DNA from: Streptomyces sp. WM6386
GTDB lineage: Bacteria; Actinomycetota; Actinomycetes; Streptomycetales; Streptomycetaceae
Direction: 5' to 3'
DNA length: 56,378 nt
NCBI RefSeq assembly: GCF_000972385.1
Contig: NZ_JXTE01000071.1
Span: 1-56,378, forward strand
The notes under the pieces were generated by a model. It was not told the origin of the DNA, searched no databases, and saw nothing but the letters and a program-made list of their open reading frames with translations. Below, in pieces: positions 45,238 through 55,016 of the stretch. Each line of letters opens with the position of its first letter. Positions within the stretch are counted from its first letter, which is position 1. The translations under genes were made by a program, and so were the position numbers.

Positions 45238-45603
45238 CTACGGCGACTGGGACCTCACGTGGGCCAGCACCGTCTCGAAGTCCTCCGTCGGGGAGAACTC
45301 CACGAAGTCGCAGTCCTCCAGCGCCTCCGGGATGTGGCCGGGGGCCCAGTAGTACGCCTGGCCCGCCTCGTAGGTCTGCGAGCCCTTGGCCGTGCGCATC
45401 CGGAGCTTTCCCTTGAGGAGGTAGCCCCAGTGGGGGCACTGGCAGGCGTCGTCGGTCAGGCCCTTGAAGGCGGGGCCCATGTCCGTGCCCTGGGGAAGGT
45501 GGATGTAGCCGACGGACATGCCGCCGCCGATGGGCATCGTGCGCAGTTCGACCCCGTTGCCTTCCACGGCCACGGGGACGTCGTTGCGTGTCGCCGACGT
45601 CAT
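45238..45603 (-). CDS. Small cupin-domain protein
   Basis: A 121-aa single cupin. The barrel motif CPHWGYLLKGKLRMRT carries the metal-binding His, and the second motif is GQAYYWAPGHIPEALED. The N-terminal half (GNGVELRTMPIGGGMSVGYIHLP) completes the barrel. Start ATG with GGAG upstream. No enzyme partner is adjacent; it could be a sensor or a metal-dependent small-molecule enzyme. Function unknown. Confidence 0.75.
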   Translation of the reverse strand: MTSATRNDVPVAVEGNGVELRTMPIGGGMSVGYIHLPQGTDMGPAFKGLTDDACQCPHWGYLLKGKLRMRTAKGSQTYEAGQAYYWAPGHIPEALEDCDFVEFSPTEDFETVLAHVRSQSP

Positions 45604-45747
45604 GACTCCTCCGTCTCCGGCCCTCGCGAGGGCCCGGTGAGATCACTCCGTACCTCCAGCGTGACACCCCCGCGGCCGCCGCAACATCTGAGCGCCGATC
45701 ATCACGATCGGATCTCGGGATGCCGGCAGGGTCTTGATTAACCTGCG

Positions 45748-45793
45748 TGTAATCGATTCCAATCCTCTCTACACGACGATGTAATCGATTCCA
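45748..45793. promoter_or_regulatory. Twin LacI-type operators upstream of the ribose operon
   Basis: TGTAATCGATTCCA occurs twice, at 45748-45761 and 45780-45793, identical and 32 bp apart (three helical turns). The palindromic core AATCGATT fits a LacI-family site. The second copy ends 18 nt before the regulator start, so autoregulation with the whole operon is likely. Confidence 0.75.
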
Positions 45794-45811
45794 CGAGGAG
45801 GTGGAGCGGCG

Positions 45812-46849
45812 ATGGCGAGCATCAAGGATGTCGCTGCCGAGGCAGGGGTCTCCGTCGCCACGGTGTCGCGCGTCCTGAACGACCATCCGTCGGTCAGCGA
45901 GGACGCACGCACCCGTGTGCTGGCCGCTGTCGAGGCGCTGGGCTACCGCCCGAACGCCGTCGCCCGTTCGCTGCGCACCGACCAGACCCGCACCCTCGGC
46001 CTGGTCATCAGCGACGTGATGAACCCGTACTTCACCGAGCTGGCCCGCTCCGTCGAGGAGGAGGCCCGCGCGCTGGGGTACAGCGTCATCATCGGCAACG
46101 CCGACGAGCGGCCCGACCTGCAGGATCACCACGTACGGACCCTGCTGGACCGCCGTATCGACGGCCTCCTCGTCTCCCCCACCGACGGCGGTTCCCCGCT
46201 GATGCTGGACGCCGCGCGCGCGGGGACACCGATGGTCTTCGTGGACCGGTGGATCCCCGGCGTCGATGTGCCCGTCGTCCGATCCGACGGGCGGGACGCC
46301 GTGCGCGATCTCGTCGCGCATCTGCACGCGCTCGGGCACCGACGGCTCGCCATCATCGCGGGGCCTGCCGCCACCACCACCGGTCGCGAGCGTGTGGAGG
46401 CCTTCAGGGAGGCACTCCAGGCGTACGGTCTCGAACTCCCCGACGTCTACAGAGGGCAGGGCGACTTCCAGGCCGAAAGCGGACGGCGGGTCACCGAGGG
46501 TTTCCTCGATCTGCCCGAGCCGCCCGAGGTCGTCTTCGCGGCCGACAACCTGATGGCGCTCGGCGCCCTGGACGCCGTACGCGCGCGCGGGCTGCGGGTT
46601 CCCGAGGACATCGCGCTCGCCGCGTTCGACGACATCCCGTGGTTCGTGCACACCGATCCGCCGATCACCGCGGTCGCCCAGCCCACGGGCGAGCTGGGCC
46701 GCGCCGCCGTGCGCGCACTCGTCGACCGCATCGAGGGACGGCCCCCGCGGTCCGTCACCCTCCCCGCCCGTCTCGTCGTACGCCGCTCGTGCGGCGAGCA
46801 GCCGGCTTCCCCCGAGTCGGCACCCGTACAGAACAGGAGCCAGTCGTGA
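45812..46849 (+). CDS. rbsR: LacI-family repressor of the ribose operon
   Basis: A 345-aa regulator. The HTH plus hinge helix reads SIKDVAAEAGVSVATVSRVL and NAVARSL, and the periplasmic-binding-like domain has the usual LGLVISDVMNPYFTELARS start and AAFDDIPWFVHTDPPIT end. ATG with GAGGAGGTGGAG upstream. First gene of the operon, coupled to rbsA by GTGA. It is expected to bind the twin operators and release them on sensing ribose or a ribose phosphate; the ligand is inferred from neighbours. Confidence 0.88.
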   Translation: MASIKDVAAEAGVSVATVSRVLNDHPSVSEDARTRVLAAVEALGYRPNAVARSLRTDQTRTLGLVISDVMNPYFTELARSVEEEARALGYSVIIGNADERPDLQDHHVRTLLDRRIDGLLVSPTDGGSPLMLDAARAGTPMVFVDRWIPGVDVPVVRSDGRDAVRDLVAHLHALGHRRLAIIAGPAATTTGRERVEAFREALQAYGLELPDVYRGQGDFQAESGRRVTEGFLDLPEPPEVVFAADNLMALGALDAVRARGLRVPEDIALAAFDDIPWFVHTDPPITAVAQPTGELGRAAVRALVDRIEGRPPRSVTLPARLVVRRSCGEQPASPESAPVQNRSQS

Positions 46850-48375
46850 GCAACCAGGACGAGTTGCTGCGCATCGAGGGCATCAGGAAGACCTTCCCCG
46901 GCGTGGTCGCGCTCGACGGCGTCGACTTCGATCTGCGCCGCGGCGAGGTGCACGTCCTCCTCGGTGAGAACGGCGCGGGCAAGAGCACCCTCATCAAGAT
47001 GCTCTCCGGCGCCTACACTCCTGATGGCGGGCGGATCCTGGCCGGCGGCAAGGAGGTGCGCATCCATGGTGCGCAGGACTCCGAGCGCCTCGGGATCGCC
47101 ACCATCTACCAGGAGTTCAACCTCGTGCCCGACCTCACGGTCGCCGAGAACATCTTCCTGGGCCGCCAGCCGCGCCGCCTCGGCATGATCGACCGCAAGA
47201 GGATGGAGGCCGACGCCGAGGTGCTGCTGAAGCGCGTCGGGGTCAGCGTCTCTCCACGCGCGCGTGTCCGCGAACTCGGTATCGCTCGCCTCCAGATGGT
47301 CGAGATCGCCAAGGCGCTGAGCCTGAACACACGCGTGCTGATCATGGACGAGCCGACCGCCGTGCTCACCTCGGAAGAGGTCGAGAAGCTCTTCGCCATC
47401 GTGCGGAAGCTGCGCGAGGACGGCGTGGGCATCGTGTTCATCACCCACCATCTCGAGGAGATCGCCGCCCTCGGTGACCGTGTCACCGTCATCCGCGACG
47501 GCAGGTCGGTCGGGCAGGTCCCCGCCTCCACGCCCGAGGACGAGCTCGTACGCCTCATGGTGGGGCGCTCCATCGAGCAGCAGTACCCGCGCGAACAGCC
47601 GGAGAAGGGCGCCGCGCTGCTCACCGTCGAAGGGCTCACCCGCGACGGGGTCTTCCGCGACGTCACCTTCGAGGTGCACGCCGGTGAGGTCGTCGGCATC
47701 GCCGGGCTCGTCGGCGCCGGTCGTACCGAGGTCGTGCGGGCCGTGTTCGGCGCGGACCCGTACGACAAGGGCACCGTGAAGGTCTCCGGAGCGCCCCTGA
47801 AGGGGCACGACGTCAACTCCGCCATGGCGGCCGGCATCGGGCTGATCCCCGAGGACCGCAAGGGCCAGGGACTCGTCCTGGACGCCTCCGTGGAGGAGAA
47901 CCTCGGGCTGGTGACGCTGCGTTCGGCCACGCGCGCGGGGATCGTCGATCTCAAGGGCCAGCGGGAGGCCGCCGCCCGGATCGCCGAGCAGCTGGGCGTA
48001 CGGATGGCCGGGCTCCAGCAGCATGTGCGCACGCTCTCCGGCGGCAACCAGCAGAAGGTCGTCATCGGCAAGTGGCTGCTCGCCGACACCAAGGTGCTGA
48101 TCCTCGACGAGCCGACGCGCGGGATCGACGTCGGCGCCAAGGTCGAGATCTACCAGCTCATCAACGAACTGACGGCCGCGGGTGCCGCCGTCCTCATGAT
48201 CTCCAGCGATCTGCCCGAGGTGCTCGGCATGAGCGACCGGGTCCTGGTCATGGCCCAGGGCCGGATCGCCGGCGAACTCTCCGCCGACGAGGCCTCGCAG
48301 GACGCCGTGATGGCCCTCGCCGTCAGCAACCCCACGAACGAGAAGACCGAAACGGAGGCCACCCGTGGCCACTGA
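46846..48375 (+). CDS. rbsA: Ribose ABC transporter, duplicated ATPase
   Basis: A 509-aa cytoplasmic subunit with two ATPase halves typical of CUT2 sugar importers. First half: Walker [20 protein letters not shown]. Second half: degenerate Walker [11 protein letters not shown], signature LSGGNQQKV, Walker [15 protein letters not shown] start overlapping the regulator stop, and the end overlaps the next gene by 11 nt. Powers the permease fused to its binding protein downstream. Confidence 0.92.
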   Translation: MSNQDELLRIEGIRKTFPGVVALDGVDFDLRRGEVHVLLGENGAGKSTLIKMLSGAYTPDGGRILAGGKEVRIHGAQDSERLGIATIYQEFNLVPDLTVAENIFLGRQPRRLGMIDRKRMEADAEVLLKRVGVSVSPRARVRELGIARLQMVEIAKALSLNTRVLIMDEPTAVLTSEEVEKLFAIVRKLREDGVGIVFITHHLEEIAALGDRVTVIRDGRSVGQVPASTPEDELVRLMVGRSIEQQYPREQPEKGAALLTVEGLTRDGVFRDVTFEVHAGEVVGIAGLVGAGRTEVVRAVFGADPYDKGTVKVSGAPLKGHDVNSAMAAGIGLIPEDRKGQGLVLDASVEENLGLVTLRSATRAGIVDLKGQREAAARIAEQLGVRMAGLQQHVRTLSGGNQQKVVIGKWLLADTKVLILDEPTRGIDVGAKVEIYQLINELTAAGAAVLMISSDLPEVLGMSDRVLVMAQGRIAGELSADEASQDAVMALAVSNPTNEKTETEATRGH

Positions 48376-50314
48376 CACGCTCAAGAGCACGACGGGCGCG
48401 AGTGGCGCCTCGGGGCTTCGCCGCCTGCTCCTCGACAACGGCGCGCTCACCGCGCTGATCGTCCTCGTCATCGCGATGTCGGCACTGTCCGGCGACTTCC
48501 TGACGACGGACAACCTGCTCAACGTCGGCGTCCAGGCGGCCGTGACCGCCATCCTCGCCTTCGGTGTGACCTTCGTGATCGTCTCGGCCGGCATCGACCT
48601 GTCGGTCGGGTCCGTCGCCGCCCTCTCCGCCACCGTCCTCGCCTGGAGCGCGACCTCGCAGGGCGTGCCGGTCTTCCTGGCGGTGCTGCTCGCCGTCGCG
48701 ACCGGCATAGCGAGCGGCCTGGTCAACGGCTTCCTCATCTCGTACGGGAAACTGCCGCCGTTCATCGCGACGCTCGCCATGCTGTCGGTGGCCCGCGGTC
48801 TGTCCCTGGTGATCTCGCAGGGCTCCCCCATCGCCTTCCCCGACTCGGTCTCGCACCTCGGTGACACGCTCGGCGGCTGGCTGCCGGTGCCGGTGCTCGT
48901 GATGGTCGGCATGGGTCTCATCACCGCGTTCGTGCTGGGCCGGACGTACATCGGACGCTCGATGTACGCGATCGGCGGCAACGAGGAGGCGGCCCGGCTC
49001 TCCGGTCTGCGGGTGAAGAAGCAGAAGCTCGCGATCTACGCCCTCTCCGGTCTGTTCGCCGCCGCCGCGGGCATCGTGCTCGCCTCCCGGCTCTCCTCCG
49101 CGCAGCCGCAGGCCGCGCAGGGCTACGAGCTGGACGCGATCGCCGCCGTCGTCATCGGCGGTGCCTCGCTGGCCGGTGGTACGGGCAAGGCGTCCGGCAC
49201 GCTGATCGGTGCGCTGATCCTTGCGGTGCTCAGGAACGGCCTCAACCTGCTCTCCGTGTCCGCCTTCTGGCAGCAGGTCGTCATCGGTGTCGTCATCGCG
49301 CTCGCCGTCTTGCTGGACACCGTGCGGCGCAAGGCCGGGGCGACCCCGGTCACGGCGAGCGGCACCGGCAACAAGGGCAAGCAGGCGGCGACCTACCTTC
49401 TCGCCGCCGTGGTCGCGGCGGCGATCGTCGGTGCCACGTCCTTCCTGCACAGCGGCTCCTCGGACGCGGGGAAGTCGCAGAAGATCGGGCTCTCCCTCTC
49501 GACGCTCAACAACCCGTTCTTCGTGTCGATCCGCGCCGGCGCGCAGGCCGAGGCGAAGAAGCTGGGCGTGGACCTGACCGTCACGGACGCGCAGAACGAC
49601 GCCTCGCAGCAGGCCAACCAGCTGGAGAACTTCACCAGTTCGGGGCTCGGCACGATCATCGTCAACCCGGTGGACTCCGACGCGGTGACCCCGGCGGCGA
49701 AGTCCGTGAACAAGGCGGACATCCCGCTGGTGGCCGTCGACCGCGCGGTCAACAACGCGACCACCGCCGCGCTCGTCGCCTCCGACAACACCACCGGCGG
49801 CAAGCTCGCCGCCAAGTCGCTCGCCGAGAAGCTGGGCGGCAAGGGAAAGATCGTGATCCTCCAGGGGCAGGCCGGCACCTCCGCCAGCCGGGAGCGCGGC
49901 GCCGGTTTCGCCGAGGGGCTGAAGTCCTACCCGGGTATCGAGGTCGTCGCCAAGCAGCCGGCGGACTGGGACCGCACCAAGGGCCTGGACGTCATGACCA
50001 ACCTGCTGCAGGCCAACCCCGGCGTCTCCGGTGTCTTCGCGGAGAACGACGAGATGGCACTCGGCGCGATCAAGGCGCTGGGTTCCAAGGCTGGAAAGTC
50101 CGTCCAGGTCATCGGCTTCGACGGAACCGACGACGGTCTCAAGGCCGTCAAGGCAGGCACGCTGTACGCATCCGTGGCGCAGCAGCCGTCCGAACTCGGC
50201 AGGATCGCCGTGCAGAACGCGGTGAAGGCCGCCGAGGGTGAGAAGGTCGCGAAGTCGGTGATGGTGCCGGTGAAGGTGGTCACGAAGGAGAACGTGGCCG
50301 GGTTCACGGGCTGA
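48365..50314 (+). CDS. Fusion of ribose permease (RbsC) and sugar-binding protein (RbsB)
   Basis: A 649-aa protein. Residues 1-330 are an RbsC permease with [20 protein letters not shown] and the ALAGG-like [19 protein letters not shown]. Residues about 340-357 form one more helix ([18 protein letters not shown]). Residues 370-649 are a periplasmic sugar-binding domain ([19 protein letters not shown] ... [17 protein letters not shown]). The binding domain thus stays tethered outside to its own permease, where other bacteria use a separate lipoprotein. GTG start. No separate rbsB is present, and no stop or frameshift lies at the joint. Confidence 0.9.
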   Translation: MATDTLKSTTGASGASGLRRLLLDNGALTALIVLVIAMSALSGDFLTTDNLLNVGVQAAVTAILAFGVTFVIVSAGIDLSVGSVAALSATVLAWSATSQGVPVFLAVLLAVATGIASGLVNGFLISYGKLPPFIATLAMLSVARGLSLVISQGSPIAFPDSVSHLGDTLGGWLPVPVLVMVGMGLITAFVLGRTYIGRSMYAIGGNEEAARLSGLRVKKQKLAIYALSGLFAAAAGIVLASRLSSAQPQAAQGYELDAIAAVVIGGASLAGGTGKASGTLIGALILAVLRNGLNLLSVSAFWQQVVIGVVIALAVLLDTVRRKAGATPVTASGTGNKGKQAATYLLAAVVAAAIVGATSFLHSGSSDAGKSQKIGLSLSTLNNPFFVSIRAGAQAEAKKLGVDLTVTDAQNDASQQANQLENFTSSGLGTIIVNPVDSDAVTPAAKSVNKADIPLVAVDRAVNNATTAALVASDNTTGGKLAAKSLAEKLGGKGKIVILQGQAGTSASRERGAGFAEGLKSYPGIEVVAKQPADWDRTKGLDVMTNLLQANPGVSGVFAENDEMALGAIKALGSKAGKSVQVIGFDGTDDGLKAVKAGTLYASVAQQPSELGRIAVQNAVKAAEGEKVAKSVMVPVKVVTKENVAGFTG

Positions 50315-50321
50315 GACCGCA

Positions 50322-50358
50322 AGGCGGGTGGGTCGTCCTGACGGGGACCCACCCGCCT
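50322..50358 (+). terminator. Intercistronic hairpin before rbsK
   Basis: A perfect 13-bp stem AGGCGGGTGGGTC / GACCCACCCGCCT with an 11-nt loop, no T-run. It may attenuate or protect the transport mRNA and lower rbsK/rbsD expression. Confidence 0.6.
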
Positions 50359-50385
50359 CACGTCACTTCATAGGGGAGCGTTTTC

Positions 50386-51288
50386 ATGTACGACTACGAC
50401 CTGCTGGTCGTGGGATCCGCCAATGCCGATCTGGTCATCGGCGTCGAGCGGAGGCCGGGCGCCGGCGAGACCGTGCTCGGCTCCGACCTGGCCGTCCACC
50501 CGGGCGGCAAGGGCGCCAACCAGGCGGTCGCGGCCGCCCGCCTCGGCGCGCGTACGGCCCTGCTGGCCCGGGTCGGCGACGACGCGTACGGCCGGCTGCT
50601 GCTGGACTCGCAGCGCTCGTCCGGGGTCGACACGGTGGGCGTTCTCGTCGGCGGTGCGCCGACCGGGGTCGCGCTGATCACGGTGGATCCGTCGGGGGAC
50701 AACAGCATCGTGGTGTCGCCGGGTGCCAACGGGCGGCTGACGCCGGGGGACGTGCGGGCCGCGGGCAGCCTCTTCCACGCCTCGCGGGTGGTCTCCGTGC
50801 AGCTGGAGATCCCGCTGGAGACGGTCGTGGAGGTCGTACGGAATCTGGCGCCGGACAGCCGTTTCGTGCTGAATCCGTCGCCGCCGCGGCCACTGCCGAC
50901 GGAGCTGCTGGCCGCCTGCGATCCGCTGATCGTCAACGAGCACGAGGCGAAGGTCATCCTCGGTGACTCCCGGGTCGGGGACGAGCCGGAGGACTGGGCG
51001 CGGATCCTGCTGGCGAAGGGGCCGCGGTCGGTAGTGGTGACGCTGGGGTCGCGGGGTGCGCTGGTGGCCTCCAGGGAGGGCGTGGCCCGGGTGGCGCCGG
51101 TCAAAGTGGACGCGGTGGACACGACCGGCGCGGGCGACGCGTTCACGGCGGCGCTGGCGTACCGGCTCGGTGCCGGTGCCTCCCTGGCCGAGGCCGCGGC
51201 GTACGCGGCGCGGGTGGGAGCGGCCGCCGTCACGAAGGAGGGCGCCCAGGCGTCCTTCCCGACCGCGGCGGAGGTCGACGCCCCGTGA
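50386..51288 (+). CDS. rbsK: Ribokinase
   Basis: A 300-aa PfkB-family kinase making ribose-5-phosphate. Signature 1 HPGGKGANQAVAAARLG and signature 2 DTTGAGDAFTAALAYRLG with the catalytic Asp are intact; VVTLGSRGALV forms part of the ATP site. ATG with GGGGAGCG. It follows the transporter after a stem-loop and overlaps rbsD by 4 nt. Confidence 0.92.
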   Translation: MYDYDLLVVGSANADLVIGVERRPGAGETVLGSDLAVHPGGKGANQAVAAARLGARTALLARVGDDAYGRLLLDSQRSSGVDTVGVLVGGAPTGVALITVDPSGDNSIVVSPGANGRLTPGDVRAAGSLFHASRVVSVQLEIPLETVVEVVRNLAPDSRFVLNPSPPRPLPTELLAACDPLIVNEHEAKVILGDSRVGDEPEDWARILLAKGPRSVVVTLGSRGALVASREGVARVAPVKVDAVDTTGAGDAFTAALAYRLGAGASLAEAAAYAARVGAAAVTKEGAQASFPTAAEVDAP

Positions 51289-51680
51289 AGAAGACGGGAA
51301 TCCTGAACCGTCATCTCTGCGGCGCGCTCGCCGAGCTGGGGCACGGCGACGGGGTGCTGGTCTGTGATGCCGGTATGCCGATACCGAACGGCCCCAGGGT
51401 CGTCGACCTCGCCTTCCGGGCCGGGGTGCCGTCCTTCGCCGAGGTGGTGCAGGGGCTGCTGGAGGAGCTGGTCGTGGAAGGCGCCACGGCCGCGGCCGAG
51501 GTGCGGGATGCCAATCCGGCGGCGGCGAAGCTGCTGGACGGGCACTTCGGCGAGGACGGCCTGGAGTTCGTCTCGCATGAGCGGCTGAAGGAGCTGTCGG
51601 CGGGTGCCCGGCTGGTCGTGAGGACCGGCGAAGCACGGCCGTACGCGAACGTGCTGCTGCGCTGCGGGGTGTTCTTCTAG
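51285..51680 (+). CDS. rbsD: D-ribose pyranase
   Basis: A 131-aa mutarotase converting pyranose to furanose forms of ribose. MKKTGILNRHLCGALAELGHGD carries the catalytic histidine, then VCDAGMPIPNGPRVVDLAF, and the C-terminal TGEARPYANVLLRCGVFF. GTG start overlapping rbsK. Last gene of the operon; a 20-bp tandem duplication spans its stop codon and a strong terminator follows. Confidence 0.92.
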   Translation: MKKTGILNRHLCGALAELGHGDGVLVCDAGMPIPNGPRVVDLAFRAGVPSFAEVVQGLLEELVVEGATAAAEVRDANPAAAKLLDGHFGEDGLEFVSHERLKELSAGARLVVRTGEARPYANVLLRCGVFF

Positions 51681-51714
51681 CCGTACAAGCTTCGTTCTAG
51701 CCGTACAAACTTCG
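51675..51714 (+). repeat. 20-bp tandem duplication over the rbsD stop
   Basis: TTCTAGCCGTACAAGCTTCG (51675-51694) is repeated with one change (G to A) at 51695-51714. The first copy contains the rbsD stop codon; the second abuts the terminator. Confidence 0.85.
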
Positions 51715-51752
51715 AGGGGGCCTGGTCCGTCGACCAGGCCCCCTCGGGTTTT
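51713..51752 (+). terminator. Intrinsic terminator of the ribose operon
   Basis: A perfect 15-bp stem with loop CGTC, followed by GGTTTT. Confidence 0.9.
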
Positions 51753-51886
51753 CCCCTCCGTATCAGAACCCCCGCGATCCCCCCAGATCCCTCCCCCAGA
51801 AGTCCTGATGCCAAGTACGACCCGCGAGGTGCGGGAAGGGTTGCACGGTTTCTCAAGAAATTTTTACCGGGCCGCCCCGGCGGGTC

Positions 51887-52720
51887 TCAGGCCGTGTGCT
51901 CCACGAACCGGGCCGCCGTCTCCGCCAGCACCTCTCGCCCGTCCCGTGCCCACAGCTCGTCGTTGAAGAGCTCCACCTCGATGGCGCCGGTGTAGCCGGC
52001 CGCCTCGACGTAGCCCTGCCACTCGCGCATGTCGATCGCGCCGTCGCCGATCTGGCCGCGGCCGTTGAGGACACCCTCGGGCAGCGGGGTGGTCCAGTCG
52101 GCGAGCTGGAAGGTGTGGATACGGCCGGAGGCGCCCGCGCGGGCGATCTGCGCGGGCGCGTTGTCGTCCCACCAGATGTGGTACGTGTCGACCGTGACGC
52201 CGACCTGGTGCGCGGGGAAGCGTTCCGCGAGGTCCAGCGCCTGCGTGAGCGTGGAGACCACGCAGCGGTCGGAGGCGTACATCGGGTGGAGCGGCTCGAT
52301 GGCCAGCTTCACGCCGCGCTCCTGCGCGTACGGGCCCAGGACCGCGAGGGCGTCCGCGATGCGTTCACGGGCGCCGTGCAGGTCCTTGGAACCGGCCGGC
52401 AGGCCACCGGAGACCAGGACCAGGGTGTCGGTGCCGAGCGTCGCCGCCTCGTCGACGGCACGGCGGTTGTCGTCCAGGGCCGCGGCGCGCTCCCCCGCGT
52501 CGATGGCCGTGAAGAAGCCGCCGCGGCACAGTGTGGTGACGGTCAGACCCGCGTCGCGGACCAGCTTGGCCGTCGCCTCCAGGCCGTACGTCTGGACGGG
52601 CTCCCGCCACAGGCCGACGTTGACGATGCCCAACCGGCCGCAGGCGTCGGCCAGTTCCGGCATCGACAGCTGCTTGACCGTCATCTGGTTGATGGAGAAG
52701 CGGGAGAGGTCGCCGGTCAC
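51887..52720 (-). CDS. TIM-barrel sugar phosphate isomerase/epimerase
   Basis: A 277-aa xylose-isomerase-like barrel. Start MTGDLSRFSINQMTVKQLSM, metal/substrate residues in KLAIEPLHPMY, VTVDTYHIWWDDN, HTFQLADWT and AIEVELFNDELW. Its ATG overlaps the DUF993 gene stop by 4 nt. With the neighbouring oxidoreductase and aldolase-like gene it forms a three-gene catabolic unit for an unidentified sugar or cyclitol. Downstream to the rbsD terminator there are about 130 bp with nothing recognised. Confidence 0.8.
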   Translation of the reverse strand: MTGDLSRFSINQMTVKQLSMPELADACGRLGIVNVGLWREPVQTYGLEATAKLVRDAGLTVTTLCRGGFFTAIDAGERAAALDDNRRAVDEAATLGTDTLVLVSGGLPAGSKDLHGARERIADALAVLGPYAQERGVKLAIEPLHPMYASDRCVVSTLTQALDLAERFPAHQVGVTVDTYHIWWDDNAPAQIARAGASGRIHTFQLADWTTPLPEGVLNGRGQIGDGAIDMREWQGYVEAAGYTGAIEVELFNDELWARDGREVLAETAARFVEHTA

Positions 52721-53868
52721 TGGTTCACTCCGTACAGGGACAGCAGGTTCTTCATCCGCTCCTCCGCCAGCTTCGGGTCCGGGAACAGGCCCAGTCCGTC
52801 GGCGAGTTCGTAGGCGCGGGCGAAGTGCGGCAGCGAGCGCGCCGACTGGAGTCCGCCGACCATGGTGAAGTGGCTCTGGTGGCCCGCGAGCCAGGCCAGG
52901 AACACCACGCCGGTCTTGTAGAAGCGGGTCGGCGTCTGGAAGAGGTGGCGGGACAACTCGACGGTGGGGTCGAGCAGTTCACGGAAGCCCGCCGTGTCGC
53001 CGGTGTCCAGGACGCGCACCGCCTCGGCCGCCAGCGGGCCCAGTGGGTCGAAGATGCCGAGCAGGGCGTGACTGAAGCCCTTCTCGTCGCCCGCGATCAG
53101 CTCGGGGTAGTTGAAGTCGTCGCCGGTGTAGCAGCGGACGCCCTGCGGCAGGCGCCGGCGGATGTCGATCTCGCGCTGGGCGTCCAGCAGCGAGACCTTG
53201 ATGCCGTCGACCTTGTCCGGGTGGGCCGCGATGACCTCCAGGAAGGTGTCGGTCGCCGTGTCCAGGTCGGACGAGCCCCAGTAGCCCTCCAGCGCCGGGT
53301 CGAACATCGGGCCCAGCCAGTGCAGGACGACCGGCTCGGAGGCCTGGCGGAGCAGATGGCCGTAGACCTCGAGGTAGTCCTCGGGGCCCTGGGCCGCGGC
53401 GGCGAGGGCGCGGGAGGCCATGAGGATCGACTGCGCGCCGGACTCCTCCACGAGGGCGAGCTGCTCCTCGTAGGCCGCACGGACCTCGGCCAGGGAACCG
53501 GCCGCGATCTGGTCGGTCCCGACGCCGCACGCGATCCGGCCGCCGACCGCCTTGGCCTCGGCGGCGCTGCGGCGGATCAGCTCCGCCGCGCCCGCCCAGT
53601 CCAGGCCCATCCCGCGCTGGGCGGTGTCCATCGCCTCGGCGACGCCGAGCCCGTGGGACCACAGGTGGCGGCGGAAGGCGAGGGTGGCGTCCCAGTCGAT
53701 CGCGGCGGGCGAGTCGGGGGTGGTGTCGGCGAACGGGTCGGCGACGACATGGGCCGCCGAGAACACCGTACGAGAGGTGAGGGGGGAACCCGTGGTGAGG
53801 GCGAGCGGCTCCCGGCGGGGCTCGTACGCCCTCAAGCTCCCACTGGTGTCGGGGAGTTGGATGGTCAC
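52717..53868 (-). CDS. DUF993 / dihydrodipicolinate synthase-like aldolase family protein
   Basis: A 383-aa protein of the DUF993 group, distant from DapA barrels: SAAHVVADPFADTTPDSPAA at the start of the barrel, DWDATLAFRRHLW, GVGTDQIAAGSL, KVDGIKVSLLDAQREID (a lysine where DapA-type enzymes form a Schiff base) and CYTGDDFNYPELIAGDEKG. GTG start overlapping the oxidoreductase stop. It probably cleaves or forms a C-C bond in the same pathway; no activity is established. Confidence 0.75.
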   Translation of the reverse strand: MTIQLPDTSGSLRAYEPRREPLALTTGSPLTSRTVFSAAHVVADPFADTTPDSPAAIDWDATLAFRRHLWSHGLGVAEAMDTAQRGMGLDWAGAAELIRRSAAEAKAVGGRIACGVGTDQIAAGSLAEVRAAYEEQLALVEESGAQSILMASRALAAAAQGPEDYLEVYGHLLRQASEPVVLHWLGPMFDPALEGYWGSSDLDTATDTFLEVIAAHPDKVDGIKVSLLDAQREIDIRRRLPQGVRCYTGDDFNYPELIAGDEKGFSHALLGIFDPLGPLAAEAVRVLDTGDTAGFRELLDPTVELSRHLFQTPTRFYKTGVVFLAWLAGHQSHFTMVGGLQSARSLPHFARAYELADGLGLFPDPKLAEERMKNLLSLYGVNQ

Positions 53869-55016
53869 AGCGCGATCTCCGGGACATCGAGGCGACGGCC
53901 CTCGGCCGAGGACTTCAGACCCAGCTCGGCGAGCTGGACGCCACGGGCACCGGCGAGGAGGTCCCAGTGGTAGGGGGCGTCGGCGTAGACGTGCCGGAGG
54001 AACAGCTCCCACTGGGCCTTGAAGCCGTTGTCGAACTCGGCGTTGTCCGGGACCTCCTGCCACTGGTCGCGGAAGACCTCGGTGGCGGGGATGTCCGGGT
54101 TCCAGACCGGCTTCGGGGTGGCCGAGCGGTGCTGGGCGCGACAGTTGCGCAGACCGGCGACGGCCGAGCCCTCGGTGCCGTCCACCTGGAACTCCACGAG
54201 CTCGTCGCGGTTGACGCGGACGGTCCAGGAGGAGTTGATCTGGGCGATCGCGCCGCCGTCGAGCTCGAAGATGCCGTAGGCGGCGTCGTCGGCCGTCGCG
54301 TCGTACGGCTTGTCGTTCTCGTCCCAGCGCTGCGGGATGTGGGTGGCGGTGAGGGCCTGGACGGACTTCACCCGGCCGAACAGCTCGTGCAGGACGTACT
54401 CCCAGTGCGGGAACATGTCGACGACGATGCCACCGCCGTCCTCGGCCCGGTAGTTCCACGAGGGGCGCTGGGCGCTCTGCCAGTCGCCCTCGAAGACCCA
54501 GTAGCCGAACTCGCCGCGGATCGAGAGGATCCGGCCGAAGAAGCCGCCGTCGATGAGTCGCTTCAGCTTGAGCAGGCCGGGCAGGAAGAGCTTGTCCTGG
54601 ACGACGCCGTGCTTGATGCCGGCGGCGCTGGCGAGCCTGGCCAGCTCCAGGGCGCCGTCCAGGCCGGTGGCGGTCGGCTTCTCGGTGTAGATGTGCTTGC
54701 CCGCCGCGATCGCCTTCTTGAGCGCCTCCTCGCGGGCCGAGGTCACCTGGGCGTCGAAGTAGATGTCCACGGTCTCGTCGGCGAGGACCTCGTCCACGTC
54801 CGTGGCCCAGTGCTCCAGGCCGTGCTGCTCGGCCATCGCCTTCAGCGCGTGCTCGCGGCGGCCGACCAGGATCGGCTCCGGCCACAGCACGGTGCCGTCG
54901 CCGAGGTCGAGGCCACCCTGCTCGCGGAGCGCGAGGATGGAGCGGACCAGGTGCTGGCGGTAGCCCATGCGCCCGGTCACACCGTTCATGGCGATACGCA
55001 CCGTCTTGCGTGTCAC
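53865..55016 (-). CDS. Gfo/Idh/MocA-family oxidoreductase
   Basis: A 383-aa NAD(P)-dependent sugar or cyclitol dehydrogenase. Rossmann start KTVRIAMNGVTGRMGYRQ, then the EKPT motif (KHIYTEKPTATGLDGALE) with the catalytic lysine, and the GGGIVVDMFPHWEYVLHELF segment with the active-site His. GTG start with AAGGGA 6 nt upstream. First gene of the minus operon, divergent from a LacI regulator. An inositol-dehydrogenase-like role is possible since no iolG lies in the inositol cluster, but the distance argues for another substrate. Confidence 0.85.
   Translation of the reverse strand: MTRKTVRIAMNGVTGRMGYRQHLVRSILALREQGGLDLGDGTVLWPEPILVGRREHALKAMAEQHGLEHWATDVDEVLADETVDIYFDAQVTSAREEALKKAIAAGKHIYTEKPTATGLDGALELARLASAAGIKHGVVQDKLFLPGLLKLKRLIDGGFFGRILSIRGEFGYWVFEGDWQSAQRPSWNYRAEDGGGIVVDMFPHWEYVLHELFGRVKSVQALTATHIPQRWDENDKPYDATADDAAYGIFELDGGAIAQINSSWTVRVNRDELVEFQVDGTEGSAVAGLRNCRAQHRSATPKPVWNPDIPATEVFRDQWQEVPDNAEFDNGFKAQWELFLRHVYADAPYHWDLLAGARGVQLAELGLKSSAEGRRLDVPEIAL

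Noticed and set aside
46447..48981. An 844-codon open frame on the minus strand
   Set aside because: It lies antisense to the LacI, rbsA and permease genes; long antisense frames are expected at this GC content and its translation has no family features.
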